Source: Rapana venosa (Eukaryota > Mollusca > Gastropoda > Neogastropoda > Muricidae). Taken from it: a DNA stretch of 64,000 nucleotides. The first letter of the stretch is position 1, and the number at the start of each line of letters is the position of its first letter. The translations under genes and the position numbers were made by a program. This document shows positions 1 to 12,035 of the stretch, one piece after another. The notes beneath the pieces are model-generated. The model made no database searches. It was not told where the DNA came from and saw only the letters and a list, made by a program, of their open reading frames with translations. The stretch covers positions 1,588,403 to 1,652,402 of the forward strand of contig CM054162.1 of assembly GCA_028751875.1 (NCBI GenBank), written 5' to 3'.

Positions 1-2141
1 GCACAAATGCACTCCAATCTTGTTGAAATTAAGTCAGGTTAACTCCAACACTTTTAAACCCAAATATGTAAAGAAAAAGTCTATTATTTTACTTCATATG
101 GAAAGGAGGCTCCTTTTTGTTACCAACCCCCTTATTGGATTTCTCTCACTTTGCGGACAGTCCAACAGACTGGTTCTATAGTGATTCAAGCACCCTCTCT
201 TCACAGCTAATATCTGGCCATGAAATAAGGAATGCAATCCACTTTCAATGGTCTCAGTTGTCTCAAACCTATTTCATAACTGAAATTTTATTACTTTTAC
301 TAGTATTATCTCGTTTGAAAATGTCTGGTACATGTGAAAAAAATGGTTGTTCGCATGTGTAAGTCTACTCTCTTTGACAATAGCTGTACTTTAAAGATGT
401 TAAAGGTAATGATCTTTCATTTTTAATAAGAAAAGAGGATTCAAAGTGTTCATGAAAGGCTAAACATACCAGTGGTGCCTCTTGCTACATTTTACTTCTT
501 TGACAGTTTGAAAAGCTTTCGAACTTTGTAAATACACTGTATAAGGAGGTTTGCAGGAAACTTCAGTTGGCTTTATGAAAATACGACTCACAATCAATGC
601 ACAACAGCCTTAGTTTGTTATTTAACTATATCAATACTTATCTGTCTTGCCATTTATCATCCAGGGTCTACTCCCACCCAGGCTGCATTGTCTTCCCCCC
701 CCCCCCTCCCCATTTGCATGCGTGGAAATACTATCATATACATACATACATATGGTGATACAAAGATCAAATACAGGTATAACCTGCATTGTGTTTGTGC
801 ACTACACTCACCTAAGACCTACCTTTTTATGTTCATCCTTCTTGCCCCTCCCCTTCTTTCCTCCCTCCCCCATTCCCCCTTCCAACTTCCCATGTGGCGT
901 TTTTTGCGATCTCACCGATCTTATCTTTGCCACCAATTGCGGAATACTTAATCATTCTGTGCAGATAAGAGCTGGGGTATGGATAGGGGTGGGGGGGGGG
1001 GATTGGGGATCTTGTTGGTGAAGGAAAAACCTCCAGCAAAACCACATGAAAACAAAGCCAATTTTATATATTTATTTTAAAAAAAAAGAAAAAAAAAAGA
1101 TCACCCAAATGACATTTTCACGTTTCATTACAGAAGACTATAATATGTAAACACCGCTCTCTCTCCACCCCCTCACCCTTTCCTGCAGTTTTATTGTATT
1201 CTTTTGCTTATCTTCAGTGAAGCGGTTTGGACTCAAAACTGATATGAAAAACTGAATTGCATGCTGATGAGGGCACACACGAGGGAATGTATAATCCCCT
1301 GTTGACATCATTGCGACTCAACACTCACTAAAATTCTGTTTGAATTTACTTTTCAATGCCCAAATCTTACTAAAATTATCCACATGATACGAATACATTT
1401 CAATAACTTCAATATACATCATTCTGAGGTTGCCAAGGTATCTGAAGATTGGCTCAAAATTCCGCTCGCTCACATTGTTGCTTTGGTAAAACTGGTTCTA
1501 GAGAGGTTTTCATTAAAAGAAAGATGTAGCATGACAAACAGCAATTTTCAAATTTTATGTACTGCTCTATAAAATACTTACAGCAATGATACTGCCCCCA
1601 AAAACTAAGCCAGCTGACGTTCAAAATACCCGCATTGCATAACAGACCTGAATGTCTACAATAGGCTTCCACACCGTATTAAAAGATCTCTTTTCCTTCA
1701 GTTTTTCTATGTAATTTATAGTCATACCGACGCACTAATGCATCCAAGAAATAAAAAAATTTTTGTGACAAGACTAGCCTCTGACTCAAAAATCTCATGT
1801 GATTTTGAACAAATTTGGTAGGGTTTGATTTTTTTTATTTTTCAGCAAAACACTGTTACCCCTCAGTCCTTTGTCGTTTGCTAGTTTCACTTACCGCAAT
1901 ATGCATGCCGGGTGAGTCCAACGCTTGTAGGAATACAGGCAAAAACCTCATTTGATGGTTTAATTTCCAATTTCTTTTCGTGACTATCCTGGTATTGCTC
2001 TTTGTCCCTCAAATCCAAAACCAAGTGCACTGTGCATCTTTCATGCTTTAAAAAAATCTGTGAACATCACCACAGTTTTTTCCACTCGGCACTTCTATTA
2101 AGATACTACTTGACCCCAAATTAATACCGGTGTGTAGCCTG
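1..2141. repeat. Direct repeat, copy 1 (about 2.1 kb)
   Basis: The sequence from the first base recurs in the same order and orientation from 2538. Shared landmarks include the GCACAAATGCAC start, a C-rich tract near 695, a G-rich tract near 990 and the end CCGGTGTGTAGCC. Short ORFs exist but none is recognisable or conserved in frame between copies, so I call no gene. The copy may begin before the window. Confidence 0.9.
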
Positions 2142-2537
2142 TATACAGGACTGAATTTTTTTTCTGGCGATATTTCTTTGATGTTACTTCTATTTTTATA
2201 GGCAATTTGAGTACAAAGCTCACTAACCACAATGTTCTCAAAGACAGTAGCACCTGAGCTATGCTGTTTGAAGATACACACTATGCTGCCAAGGACTGTA
2301 TTCAGAGCTGCTTTAAACAATGGGCACATACTACTTTGGATCACAAATGTACAATGTAATGTTAAACATAAAGACATGTTTTATACAGCAATCTAGCCTA
2401 TGTAATGGGCAACAGTATGTGTATTGAATAGCTTCAGAATAAGGTGGCAGTCTTTTTTGTTTTTTTTTCTCAACCTAACACCCCAAAACAGGAAATTATT
2501 TTTACCAGTTGCGGCATCTTTGGTACTACTACATGGT
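2142..2537. other. Spacer between the direct repeats, no gene seen
   Basis: AT-rich sequence between the two copies. It has no counterpart after copy 2, which runs straight into a CT tract. No ORF or RNA-like structure is recognised. Confidence 0.6.
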
Positions 2538-4651
2538 GCACAAATGCACCCAATCTTGTTGAAATTAAGTAAGGTATAACTCCAAACACTTTAAACCAAA
2601 TATGTAAGAAAAAGTCTATTATTTTACTTCTATGGAAAAGGGAGGGCCTTTTTGATACAACCCACTTATTTGGATTTCTCTCCCTATGCGACAGTCCATC
2701 AGACTGGTTCTAAGTGATTCAAGCACCCCTTTTCCACAGCTAATATCTGGCATGAAATAAGGCAATGCAATCCACAGTTCAATGTCTACATGTCTCAACC
2801 TTATTTCATACTGAAATTTTTATTACTTTTCTCCTTAGTATATCACTTTTGATAAAATGTGGTAACAGTGAAAAAAACTGTTTTCGCATGTGTAAGTCTA
2901 TCTCTTTGACATAGCTGTACTTTTACAGATGTAGTAATGATCTTTCATTTTTAATAAGAAAAAGAGATTTCAAAGTGATTCATGAAAGGCTTTAAAAACC
3001 TACCCGGTGGTGCCTCTTGGCTACATTTTACTTTTTGACAGTTATTGAAATGCTTCTCACTTTGTAAATTAACCACTGTAGTAAGGAGGTTTGCATGAAA
3101 CATCAGTAGGCTATCAAATACGACTCAAAAATGCACACAGCATAGTTTGTTTATTTAAACTTGATATCAATACTTATCTGTCTAGCTGTATTCATCAGGG
3201 GTCTAATCCCACCCAGGCTGCATTGTCTCCCCCCCCCCCCTCCCATTTGCTAATGTTTCGCGAAATACTATCATATTCATACATACATATGGTGATACAA
3301 AAGATCAATACAGTATAACCTGCATTGTGGTTGTGAACTCACTCACCTACAGCACACTTTTTATGTTCATCCTTCTTGCCCCTCCCTTCTTTCCTCCTCC
3401 CATCCCCTCCAACCTCACCCTGTGGCTGATATTTGGGATCTCACCCGAATTTCTATTTGCCACAATTGGGATACTTAATCATTCTGTGCAGAAAGAGCAG
3501 GGGTAGGGGTGGGATTAAATGTGGGGGGGGGGATTTGGGGATCTGGTTGGTGAAGGAAAAAACCATCGCAAAACACATGAAAAACAAAGCAACTATATAT
3601 ATATATTTTAAAAAAAAAGAAAAAAAGATCACCCAAATGAATTTTTCAGTTTCACTTAAAGATAGACATAAATGTAAAACACCGCTCTCCTCACCCCTCA
3701 CACTTTTCCGGCAGTTTTATTGATTCTTTTTTTATCTCAGTGAAGCTGTTTGGACTAAAAATGATATGAAAAACTGAAATTTGCATGCTGATGAGGCACA
3801 CACACGACTGGATGTTTATCACTGTAGACTAATTGGACTCAACACACCACTATAATGCTGTTTTTAACTGAATTGTACTTTTCATATGCCCAAATCTTAC
3901 AATTTATATCCACCTGATAAGACTTACATTTCAATAACTAATATACATCATTCTGAGGTTGCAAGGTATGCTGACGTGAAAGATTGGCTCAAATTCTCTC
4001 GATCAATTGTGCTTATGTGGTAAACCGTCCTAGATGAAGGTTTTCATTAAAAAGAAAGAAGTAGCTGACAAACAGCATTTTCAAGTATTATGATGCTCTA
4101 AAATACTTTCTGCAATGATACTGGCCCCAAAACTAAGCCAGCAGACGTTCAAAATACCCCGCTTGCAAACAGACCTGAATGTATACAATAGGCTACACAC
4201 CGTATTAAAAAATCACTCTTTTCCTTCGTTTTTCTATGTAACTCTTATATTCATACCGCACGCACTAAGCATCCACAGAAATAAAAACCACTTTTTTGTG
4301 AAAGACTAGCCTCTGACTCAAAACTCAACTGATTTTGAACAAATTGGTAGGTTGAAATTTTTTATTTTTCAGCAAACACTGTACCCCCTCAGTTCTTTGT
4401 CGTCTGCTAGCTTCCTTACCGCAATATGCATGCGCGGGTCACGCTGTAGAATACAAGGCAAACCTCATTTGATGGTTATTTCCAACTTTCTCGTGACTAC
4501 CTGGTATTGCTCTATGTCCTCAATCCAAAAACCAAGTGCACAGTGCATCATTTCATGCTTTAAAAAATCTGTGAAAATCACCAACAGTTTTTTCCACTCG
4601 CACTCTATAGAAGATACTACTTGACCCCCAAATTAATACCGGTGTGTAGCC
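2538..4651. repeat. Direct repeat, copy 2
   Basis: Colinear with 1-2141 throughout. Differences are dominated by single-base and short indels rather than substitutions, and no reading frame is preserved. This pattern fits uncorrected long-read error or a poorly resolved haplotypic or tandem duplication better than selection on a gene. Confidence 0.9.
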
Positions 4652-4674
4652 AAAGCACCTAGCAAGCATCCATG

Positions 4675-4675
<1 letters not shown>

Positions 4676-4722
<47 letters not shown>

Positions 4723-4760
4723 CTCTCTCATCCCTCTCTCTCTCTCTCTCTCTCTCTCTT
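4676..4760. repeat. (CT)n microsatellite
   Basis: Nearly pure CT dinucleotides with a few interruptions. Confidence 0.95.
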
Positions 4761-5087
4761 CTGATAGAAGGGCGGTGTTTGTACATGTTCAGACTAGGTC
4801 TGCTCCTCCCCTGCCTTTCCCTTGATCAGGACTGGAGTCACCGGTATCAATGGATGATTATCCCTTAGATGAGGTGACATGCTCACCATGCTCTGACTAT
4901 GTGTGTTTCCTTTTTGTTGCTGGTGGTGTGTGTTTTTTCTTAATTAAACCTTTTTTTTATCTGATGATAAGTGTACGTGAAACCTTTTTTCCATTGAGGC
5001 TGTCTTAAACTTTGTTCTTGTACTGATCTATCGTCTGCTTTTTGAAGATCAAAACAAAACAAAACAAAGAAAAGTGAAGAAACCTCT

Positions 5088-5205
5088 CCCTCTGTCTCTC
5101 TGTCTCTGTCTCCCTCTGCCTCTCTATGTATGTTTCTGTCTCTCTCTCCTCTGCCTCTCTCTGTCTCTGTCTTTGTCTCTCTCTCTTTGTCGATCTGTCT
5201 CTTTC

Positions 5206-5253
<48 letters not shown>
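5088..5253. repeat. CT-rich microsatellite
   Basis: Imperfect CT/CTGT tract that becomes pure (CT)n at its right end. Confidence 0.95.
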
Positions 5254-5258
<5 letters not shown>

Positions 5259-5373
5259 AAGTGTTAGGTTATTATTAAGATGTATCCCTACGGGCGGGGA
5301 CTGGATGTACAAAAGCACATGAGTGCTTATTCATTATCCTCGAAATAAAAGAATTTGTCATTTGTCCTTTGTC

Positions 5374-5376
<3 letters not shown>
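5254..5376 (+). repeat. SINE 3'-end fragment (family T), plus strand
   Basis: Contains GGGGACTGGATGTACAAAAG, GCACATGAGTGCTTATTC and CCTCGAAATAAAAGAATTTG, ending in TGTCATTTGTC-like repeats. Related sequence recurs at 14098-14212 (+), 21396-21525 (-), 33945-34060 (-) and 58790-58870 (+). At 58.8 kb it follows a tRNA-SINE body, so I read it as the 3' end of a SINE. Confidence 0.75.
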
Positions 5377-5468
<92 letters not shown>

Positions 5469-5471
5469 TTC
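5377..5471. repeat. (CT)n microsatellite
   Basis: CT dinucleotides with CCT interruptions, directly after the SINE tail. Confidence 0.95.
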
Positions 5472-5489
5472 CCCACGTAATGTGACAAG

Positions 5490-5640
5490 CCGCCTAATAT
5501 ATCTTAATCAGGTCAAGTTACCCTCTGGATAAAACAGGATTGGTTATGTCCCTTCCCAATCAGAGGCCGTCATTCCCTCTTTAGCAGAAAGAGATGGCTC
5601 CTTGCTCTGGGCAGAGTTGCCATGTTGTGTTTGTTTGCTT
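5490..5640 (+). repeat. Dispersed repeat P, plus strand, diverged subfamily
   Basis: Reads CAGGTCAAGTTACCCTCTGG and continues through CCAATCAGAGGCCGTCATTC. It matches the minus strand of 33320-33480 and 40590-40745. It resembles family P (ATCAGGGCCAATTACCC) at 35.0, 37.2, 43.5 and 46.7 kb and is likewise bordered by CT tracts. Confidence 0.7.
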
Positions 5641-6100
5641 TAAGCAACATGCTACCAGCTAAAGCAAAACAAACAAACAAACAAAACAGACACACTACAA
5701 AAGAAAATGATAACTTTACTACAAAATCACAATGCTTTGGGCATGAACTATTAAAATGTCAGATTGTTTTAGAACAGGCAAATTGGTAGCTTTTTGTGTT
5801 TGCTTCATCTTGTTTTGTTTTGTTTGTGTTTTTGTTGTTTGCTTGTTTTGCTTGGTTTGCTATTTTGCTTGTTTGTTTTGTTTTGGTTGGTGGGTGTATT
5901 TTTACTGCCTCATTATCTGTGACGTCCCAGTCCTGCTGTTCCCATGTCGCTCATTTCAATGTCCTGGGCACAGCCATACCCAGATTCCTGATATGGCACC
6001 CTCATTGTGGGAAGAACCGGCGCATGTATAATGTAGGTAGTACTGTTTTTGTTTGTTTGTTTCGGGCTCACTCTGTTTGTCTCTGTCTCTCTCTCTCTCA

Positions 6101-6137
6101 AATACACACACACACATACACACACACTCACACACTA

Positions 6138-6173
<36 letters not shown>

Positions 6174-6194
6174 ACACACACACACACACACCAC
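6101..6194. repeat. (AC)n microsatellite
   Basis: Imperfect CACACA tract. The ORFs through it are pure His-Thr or Cys-Val repeats and are not genes. Confidence 0.95.
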
Positions 6195-6269
6195 CACTGC
6201 AATGTAATTATCTATTACCGGCAGGGAACACCTGAAGAAGGGACACTAGACCATCAAGAAATGTAATCA

Positions 6270-6535
6270 TGTCTCGCCCTTTCAAAAGAAAGGAACCGCT
6301 CACACATCTACAAGAGCAGATGCAGGAGGGTTCAGACGTTCCCCTGCTGAACAATGGAACCCTGAGGTTCTGGGTTCAATTCCCAGCATTGCCGTGTTTT
6401 TCCCAGTTTGACGAGAAAATCAAACTGAATGTCAAAGTCCTTCGGATTAGATTTTAAACCGATCTACCGATGTGAATGCACACTGACCATCCTGTATACA
6501 TTTTAACAACACGTTCCACCTTATGGAAGATTAGG
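6270..6535 (+). mobile_element. tRNA-derived SINE, family R2, plus strand
   Basis: A B-box-like GGGTTCAATTCCCAG near 6382 is followed by a body with GACGAGAAAATCAAACTGAA and CAAAGTCCTTCGGATTAGA. The same body is at 62290-62560 and in part at 58640-58790. The 5' A-box half is poorly preserved and no clear target-site duplication was found. Confidence 0.7.
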
Positions 6536-6549
6536 TCATTTCGTACATG

Positions 6550-8132
6550 TACAAAAATAGATGACAACATGTTGGGAATAGAGGACAACATGTAGGATTA
6601 GAGGACAACATGGAGGAATAGAGGACAACATGTAGGAATAGAGGACAACATGTAGGATTAGAGGACAACATATAGGAATAGAGGACAACATATAGGAATA
6701 GAGGACAACATATAGGAATAGAGGACAACATATAGGATTAGAGGACAACATGTAGGAATAGAGGACATGTAGGAATAGACGACAACATGTAGGAATAGAG
6801 GACATGTAGGAATAGACGACAACATGTAGGAATAGACGACAACATGTAGGAATAGACGACAACATGTAGGAATAGACGACAACATGTAGGAATAGAAGAC
6901 AACAACATGTATGAATAGAGACAACATGTAGGAATAGAGGACAACATGTAGGAATAGAGGACATGGAGGAATAGAGGACAACATGTAGGAATAGACGACA
7001 ACATGTAGGAATAGAGGACATGTATGAATAGAGGACAACATGTAGGAATAGAGGACAACATGTAGGAATATAGGACAACATGTAGGAATAGACGACAACA
7101 TGTAGGAATAGAGGACATGGAGAAATAGACGACAACATGTAGGAATAGAGGACAACATGTAGGAATAGAGGACAACATGTAGGATTAGAGGACAACATGT
7201 AGGAATAGAGGACAACATGCAGGAATAGAGGACAACATGCAGGAATAGAGGACATGTAGGAATAGAGGACAACATGTAAGAATAGAGGACATGTAGGAAT
7301 AGAGGACAACATGTAGGAATAGAGGACATGTAGGAATAGAGGACAACATGTAGGAATACAAGACAACATGTAGGAATAGAGGACAACATGTAGGAATAGA
7401 GGACATGTAGGAATAGAGGACAACATGTAGGAATAGAGGACATGTAGGAATAGAGGCCAACATGTAAGAATAGAGGACATGTAGGAATAGAGGACAACAT
7501 GCAGGAATAGAGGACAACATGCAGGAATAGAGGACAACATGCAGGAGTAGAGACAACATGTAGGAATAGAGGACAACATGTAGGATTAGAGGACATGTAG
7601 GAATAGAGGACAACATGTAGGAATAGAGGACAACATGTAGGAATAGAGGACAACATGTAGGAGTAGAGGACAACATGTAGGAATAGAGGACAACATGCAG
7701 GAATAGAGGACATGTAGGAATAGAGGACAACATGCAGGAGTAGAGACAACATGTAGGAATAGAGGACAACATGTAGGAGTAGAGACAACATGGAGGAATA
7801 GAGGACAACATGCAGGAATAGAGGACAACATGTAGGAATAGAGGACAACATGGAGGAATAGAGGACAACATGTAGGAATAGAGGACAACATGCAGGAATA
7901 GAGGACAACATGTAGGAATAGAGGACAACATGTAGGAATAGAGGACATGTAGGAATAGAGGACAACATGTAGGAATACAGGACAACATGCAGGAGTAGAG
8001 ACAACATGTAGGAATAGAGGACAACATGTAGGAGTAGAGACAACATGGAGGAATAGAGGACAACATGTAGGATTAGAGGACAACAACATGTATGAATAGA
8101 GACAACATGTAGGAATAGAGGACAACATGTTG

Positions 8133-8134
<2 letters not shown>
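6550..8134. repeat. 20-bp minisatellite array, left part
   Basis: About 80 tandem copies of a 20-bp unit, consensus ACAACATGTAGGAATAGAGG, with a 17-bp variant lacking three bases (ACATGTAGGAATAGAGG) interspersed. Single-base variants (GTAGG/GCAGG/GGAGG, GAGG/GACG, AATAG/ATTAG) recur in clusters, as expected from unequal exchange. Because 20 is not a multiple of three and the unit has no stop on the minus strand, all three minus frames stay open for up to 462 codons. These ORFs are artefacts. Confidence 0.97.
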
Positions 8135-8164
<30 letters not shown>

Positions 8165-8285
8165 TATGGAATTTATATAGTGCTGAATCTTGTAAAAATA
8201 CAAACAAATCGAAGCGCTTGCACTCAATCATTTCCAGGCATGCAACTCTCCTTAAACATAATGAACAACAGATTTCAAAACCATG

Positions 8286-8321
8286 CGCGCGCACGTATGC
8301 ACGCATGCACGCACACACACG

Positions 8322-8352
<31 letters not shown>

Positions 8353-8365
8353 CACACACAACACA

Positions 8366-8405
<40 letters not shown>
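8286..8405. repeat. (AC)n microsatellite inside the LINE 3' UTR
   Basis: About 120 bp of CA-rich repeat. The related LINE at 44 kb has only GCACACATACACTCGCACA at the same place, and the fragments at 57.5 and 53.9 kb have expanded tracts there. Confidence 0.9.
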
Positions 8406-8407
<2 letters not shown>

Positions 8408-8472
8408 GGAACAACACTTAGAAGGTAAAAAATGCTGTTGAAAATTAGGGACAGATATTTGTGGGGAAAGTC

Positions 8473-9715
8473 TCAGGTAAGAAACAAGTGTGTTTTGAGG
8501 CTGAACCCGAAGGTATCAAGTGAAGGCTTTTGTCGAAGTGAAAGAGGGAGGTCATTCCAGGTGGATGGACCAGAAACAGAGAAGGAGCGACGGCCAACAG
8601 TGGTTTGTTTGAATCTGGGTGTTCGAAAGCACAAAGCACCCGCGGCCGAACAAAGGCAACGGGATGGAGTGTACAGATGAAGACAGTTACAGAGATAAGG
8701 GGGTGCATATTTGTGGAGACATTTGAAACAGAGGGTATTGATTTCATACTCCAGTCTCTGTGAGACAGGCAGCCAGTGAAGAGATCGCAGAAGAGGAGCG
8801 ATGCGCTCAGATTTTTTCTTTCTTAGGACCAATCGAGCTGCAGAGTTTTGTATGCGTTGAAGAGAGTGGATAGATGATGCTGGTAGGCCGCCAAAAGAGA
8901 ATTACAGTAGTCTAAACGTGAAAGAATGAGAGATGTGACAAGCTTGGAATTTGCATAAGTGGACAGATACTTGCGAATCGCGCTTATGTGCCGTAATTGA
9001 TAGTAGCAAGACTGGCAGGTCTGGGTGATGAATTTTTTCATAGAGAGTGTGTTGTCAAAATTACTCCTAAATATTCACAGAGTTGGACAAAGGGACTGAC
9101 GTATTGCCGATTTCTATTGAAGTTTTTGCGATAGAGGAAAGTTTATGTTGGGTCCCTATGAGCATGGCTTCGGTTTTATCAGCATTAAGTTGTAACTTGT
9201 TCTGATTCATCCAGTTTTAAATGTCTTGAAGGCAGTAGGACATATTTGTCAGGAGGGAAGGCAAGTTTTCAACAGTATCACTGCACTGAAGCTGAGTATC
9301 ATCGGCATAGAAATGATGAGCAGTATGGTGGTTGTTTATTATATGTGAGAGTGGAGCAGTGTAGAGAGTAAAGAGAACAGGGCCCAGGACTGATCCCTGC
9401 GGGACTCCACATACCATTTTGACAGGTTTTGATTGATATTTGTTTACAATAACTTTCTGGAACCTGTCTGTGAGGTATGAAGTAAACCAGGCGAGGGCTG
9501 TGCCGTTAATACCAAACGTATTTTGGAGGCGAGAAAGAAGAATTGAGTGATCTATGGTATCAAAGGCTGCAGATAAGTTAAGAAGAGTGAGGAGGGAGAT
9601 TTTTCCTGCATCAGAAGCAAGTAGAAGTGTATCTAAAGTGTGGACTAGGGTGGTTTCGGTGCTGTGGTTGGGGCGATAGGCAGATTGAAAAGTGGGAAGG
9701 AGATCATTGGAATGA
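8473..9715 (-). pseudogene. LINE ORF2 remnant: reverse transcriptase and C-terminal region
   Basis: Read right to left on the minus strand, the RT motifs are in order. Motif A is AAFDTIDH near 9546-9570, motif B is GVPQGSVLGP near 9376-9410 and motif C is FYADDTQL near 9291-9318. Family knowledge says this enzyme copies the LINE RNA at a nicked target. It is broken. There is a stop where the 44-kb copy has Gln (LQDI then stop, near 9215), a frameshift near 9050 and another near 8830. The C-terminal part keeps SRLDYCNSLLA and LLRSLHWLPV, which are conserved in the related copy. No endonuclease is present, so the copy is dead on arrival from 5' truncation. Confidence 0.9.
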
Positions 9716-11965
9716 AGGAATATAGGACAACATGTAGGAATAGAGGACAACAAGTAGGAATAGAGGACATGGAGGAATAGAGACAACATGTATGAATAGG
9801 AAACATGTAGGAAAAAGAGGAAAAACAGGGAGGAAAAGGGACATGCAGGGAAAAGAGGACAAAAATTAAAAATAGAGGACATTTCAGGAATAGAACAACA
9901 TGTAGAATAGAGGACATGTAGGAAAAAAGGGACCCAAAATTAAGGGAAAAGAGGGCATTAGGAAAAGAGGACAACATGTAGGAATAGGGGGCCAAAAGTA
10001 GGAAAAAGAGGACATGGAGGAAAGAGGACAAAGTAGGGAAAAGAGGCAAAATGTAGGAAAAAGACAACATTCGGAATAGAGGACAACAGGAGGAATAGAG
10101 GACAAAAATGCAAAAATAGAGGGGCAACATGAGGGAAAAGAGGACAAAATGAGGAATAGAGGGCATGCAGGGAAAAGAGGACAACATTTAAAGGGAAAAA
10201 GAGGGACAACTTTCAAAGGGAAAAAGGGCATGGGGAATAGAGGAAAAACATGCGGGAATTTTAGGGGATGCAGGAATAGAGGCAAGTAGGGAAAAGGGAC
10301 AAAATGTAGGAATAAGGACATGTAGGAATAGAGGACAACATGTAGGGAAAAGAAAGGCAACAAGTAAAAATAGAGGCAATTTTAGGGGTAGAGGACATGT
10401 AGGGGAAAACAGGGACAACAGTAGGAATACAGGACAAAAGCAGGAATTTTAAAGGGCAACATGCAGGAATAAGGGGCCAACCCTGCAGGGAAAAGAGGAC
10501 AACATGTAGGAATAGAGGGACAACAGTGGATTAGGGACATGGGAGGAAAGAAAAAAAAACATTTTGGGGAAAAGACAAACATGTTGGAATAGGGGCCCAA
10601 AATTAGGAAAAGGACAAAAAAATTTGGGAAAAGAGGACAACATGTAGGAAAAAGTGGAATTAGGGAAAAGAGGACAACATTAGGAAAAGAGGACAACAAA
10701 GTAGGAAAAAAGGGGGGCAACAGTAAAATAGAGACAAAATGTAAAAAAGAGACAACTTTTAGGGAAAAAAGAGGAACAAAAAGGAATACAGGGCAAAAAA
10801 GTAGAAATAGGGGGGAAAAACTTTTAGGAATAGGGGGACAGCATGTAGGAAAAAGGGACAAAAATGTAGGAATACTTTACAACATGTAGAAATAGAGGAA
10901 AAACATGGGGGAATAGAGACAACATGTGAAATTGAAGGGGCCAAAAGGGGGGAAAAGGACAAAATGTAGGGTTTGAGGACAAATGTAAGGGTAAGACAAC
11001 ATGTAAAAAATAGAGGACAACATTTGGGGGAATAAGGAAAAAAATGTAGGGGAAAAGAGGGGCAAAGTAGGGGAAAAGAGACAACATGTTTGGAATAGAG
11101 ACAACATGTAGGGAAAAAAGGGAAAAAAATTTTAAAGGGAAAAAGGACAATTAGGGAAAAAAGGACATGTAGGGGAAAAAAAAGACAACATGTAGGAATT
11201 GAGACAAAAAGAAAGGGAAAAAGCAACATGTTTGGAATTGAGGACATGTTTGGAATAGAGCAAAATGTAGGAATAGAGACAACATGTAGGAATAGAGGAA
11301 ACCCCCAAAAAAAATGTAGGAATAGAGGACCCCAAAGTAGGGGTAGAGGGGAAAATTAAAGGGAAAACAGGACAACATGTGGAAAAAGAGGGAAAAATGT
11401 AGGAATAAAGGACAACAGTAAGGAAAACAAAGGGCAACATGGAGGGAAAAGAGGAAAAACATGGAGGAAAAAGAGGACATTTTAAGGGAAAAAAGGACAA
11501 CCCTGTAGGAATAGAGGAAAAACAGGGAAAAATAGAGGGCAACATGTAGGAATTTGAGGACAGGGAGGAAAAGAGGACAACAAGTAGGAATTTGAGGAAA
11601 AATTAAAGAAAAGAGGGGAAAAAAGGAGGAATAGAGGGGCAAAAGGTTTGGAATTTGAGGGCAAAGTTGGGTAGAGGACATGTTTGGAATAAGGACAACC
11701 CTGAAAGGGAAAAGGGGACATGTGGAATAGAGGACAAATTTTGGAATAGAACAACATGATGAAAAGAGGACAAATGAGGAAAAAGAGGAATAGGAAAAGG
11801 GACCCCCATGTTTGAAAAAAGGAAAAAAAAGTAGGAATTTGAGGACCCAAAAACATGTAGGAATAAGGGCATGTTTTTAAAAAAGAGGACAACAGGGGGG
11901 AATAGAGACAGCAATGGGAGGAGTAGAGAAACTGTAGGAACGAGGACATATTGTTTTTAAAAAGC
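9716..11965. repeat. 20-bp minisatellite array, right part, degraded consensus
   Basis: The same unit as 6550-8134 resumes at the LINE 5' end. From about 9780 it becomes increasingly noisy with A, G and T runs, for example GGGAAAAGAGG in place of GGAATAGAGG. The 18-22 bp spacing remains traceable to about 11960. Long minus-strand ORFs are again repeat artefacts. The noise may be true divergence, but the homopolymer expansions look like consensus error. Confidence 0.9.
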
Positions 11966-12035
11966 GCAAAATTGGGCCCTGTTTTGGGCACAATCCTGGA
12001 ATCAGGGAAAGCGGCTAATTAAAAGTTTGGTGGTT

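Larger units (their letters stand above)
4652..6090 (-). repeat. Inverted, internally deleted copy of segment Y (39.45-42.02 kb)
   Basis: The reverse complement of this stretch follows 42.02 back to 39.45 kb. AAGCACCTAGCAAGCAT at 4654 matches the minus strand near 42000-42020. The text around 4785-5060 matches 41060-41300, 5490-5640 matches 40590-40745, and 5780-6060 matches 39500-39790. About 0.7-0.9 kb of Y is missing between 5640 and 5770. No gene is seen. Confidence 0.85.
8135..9715 (-). mobile_element. 5'-truncated L2/CR1-like LINE inserted in the minisatellite
   Basis: On the minus strand this reads from an RT domain to a 3' UTR ending in (ATT)n at 8136-8163. Minisatellite flanks both sides. 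The flanks share GGAATA next to the tail and just past the 5' end, a possible short target-site duplication. The 3' UTR contains an AC microsatellite at 8286-8405. A related copy lies at 43816-45072, and the 3' end resembles that of the SINE at 38671-39160. The L2/CR1 assignment is from motif style by eye. Confidence 0.9.

Noticed and set aside
6536..8066. Long minus-strand ORFs (up to 462 codons) of Cys/Leu/Ser repeats
   Set aside because: They exist in all three frames because a 20-bp stop-free unit is repeated. There is no start context, splice signal or domain.
6550..8134. Possible CRISPR array
   Set aside because: The units are contiguous 20-bp copies with no unique spacers, in eukaryotic DNA. 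It is a minisatellite.
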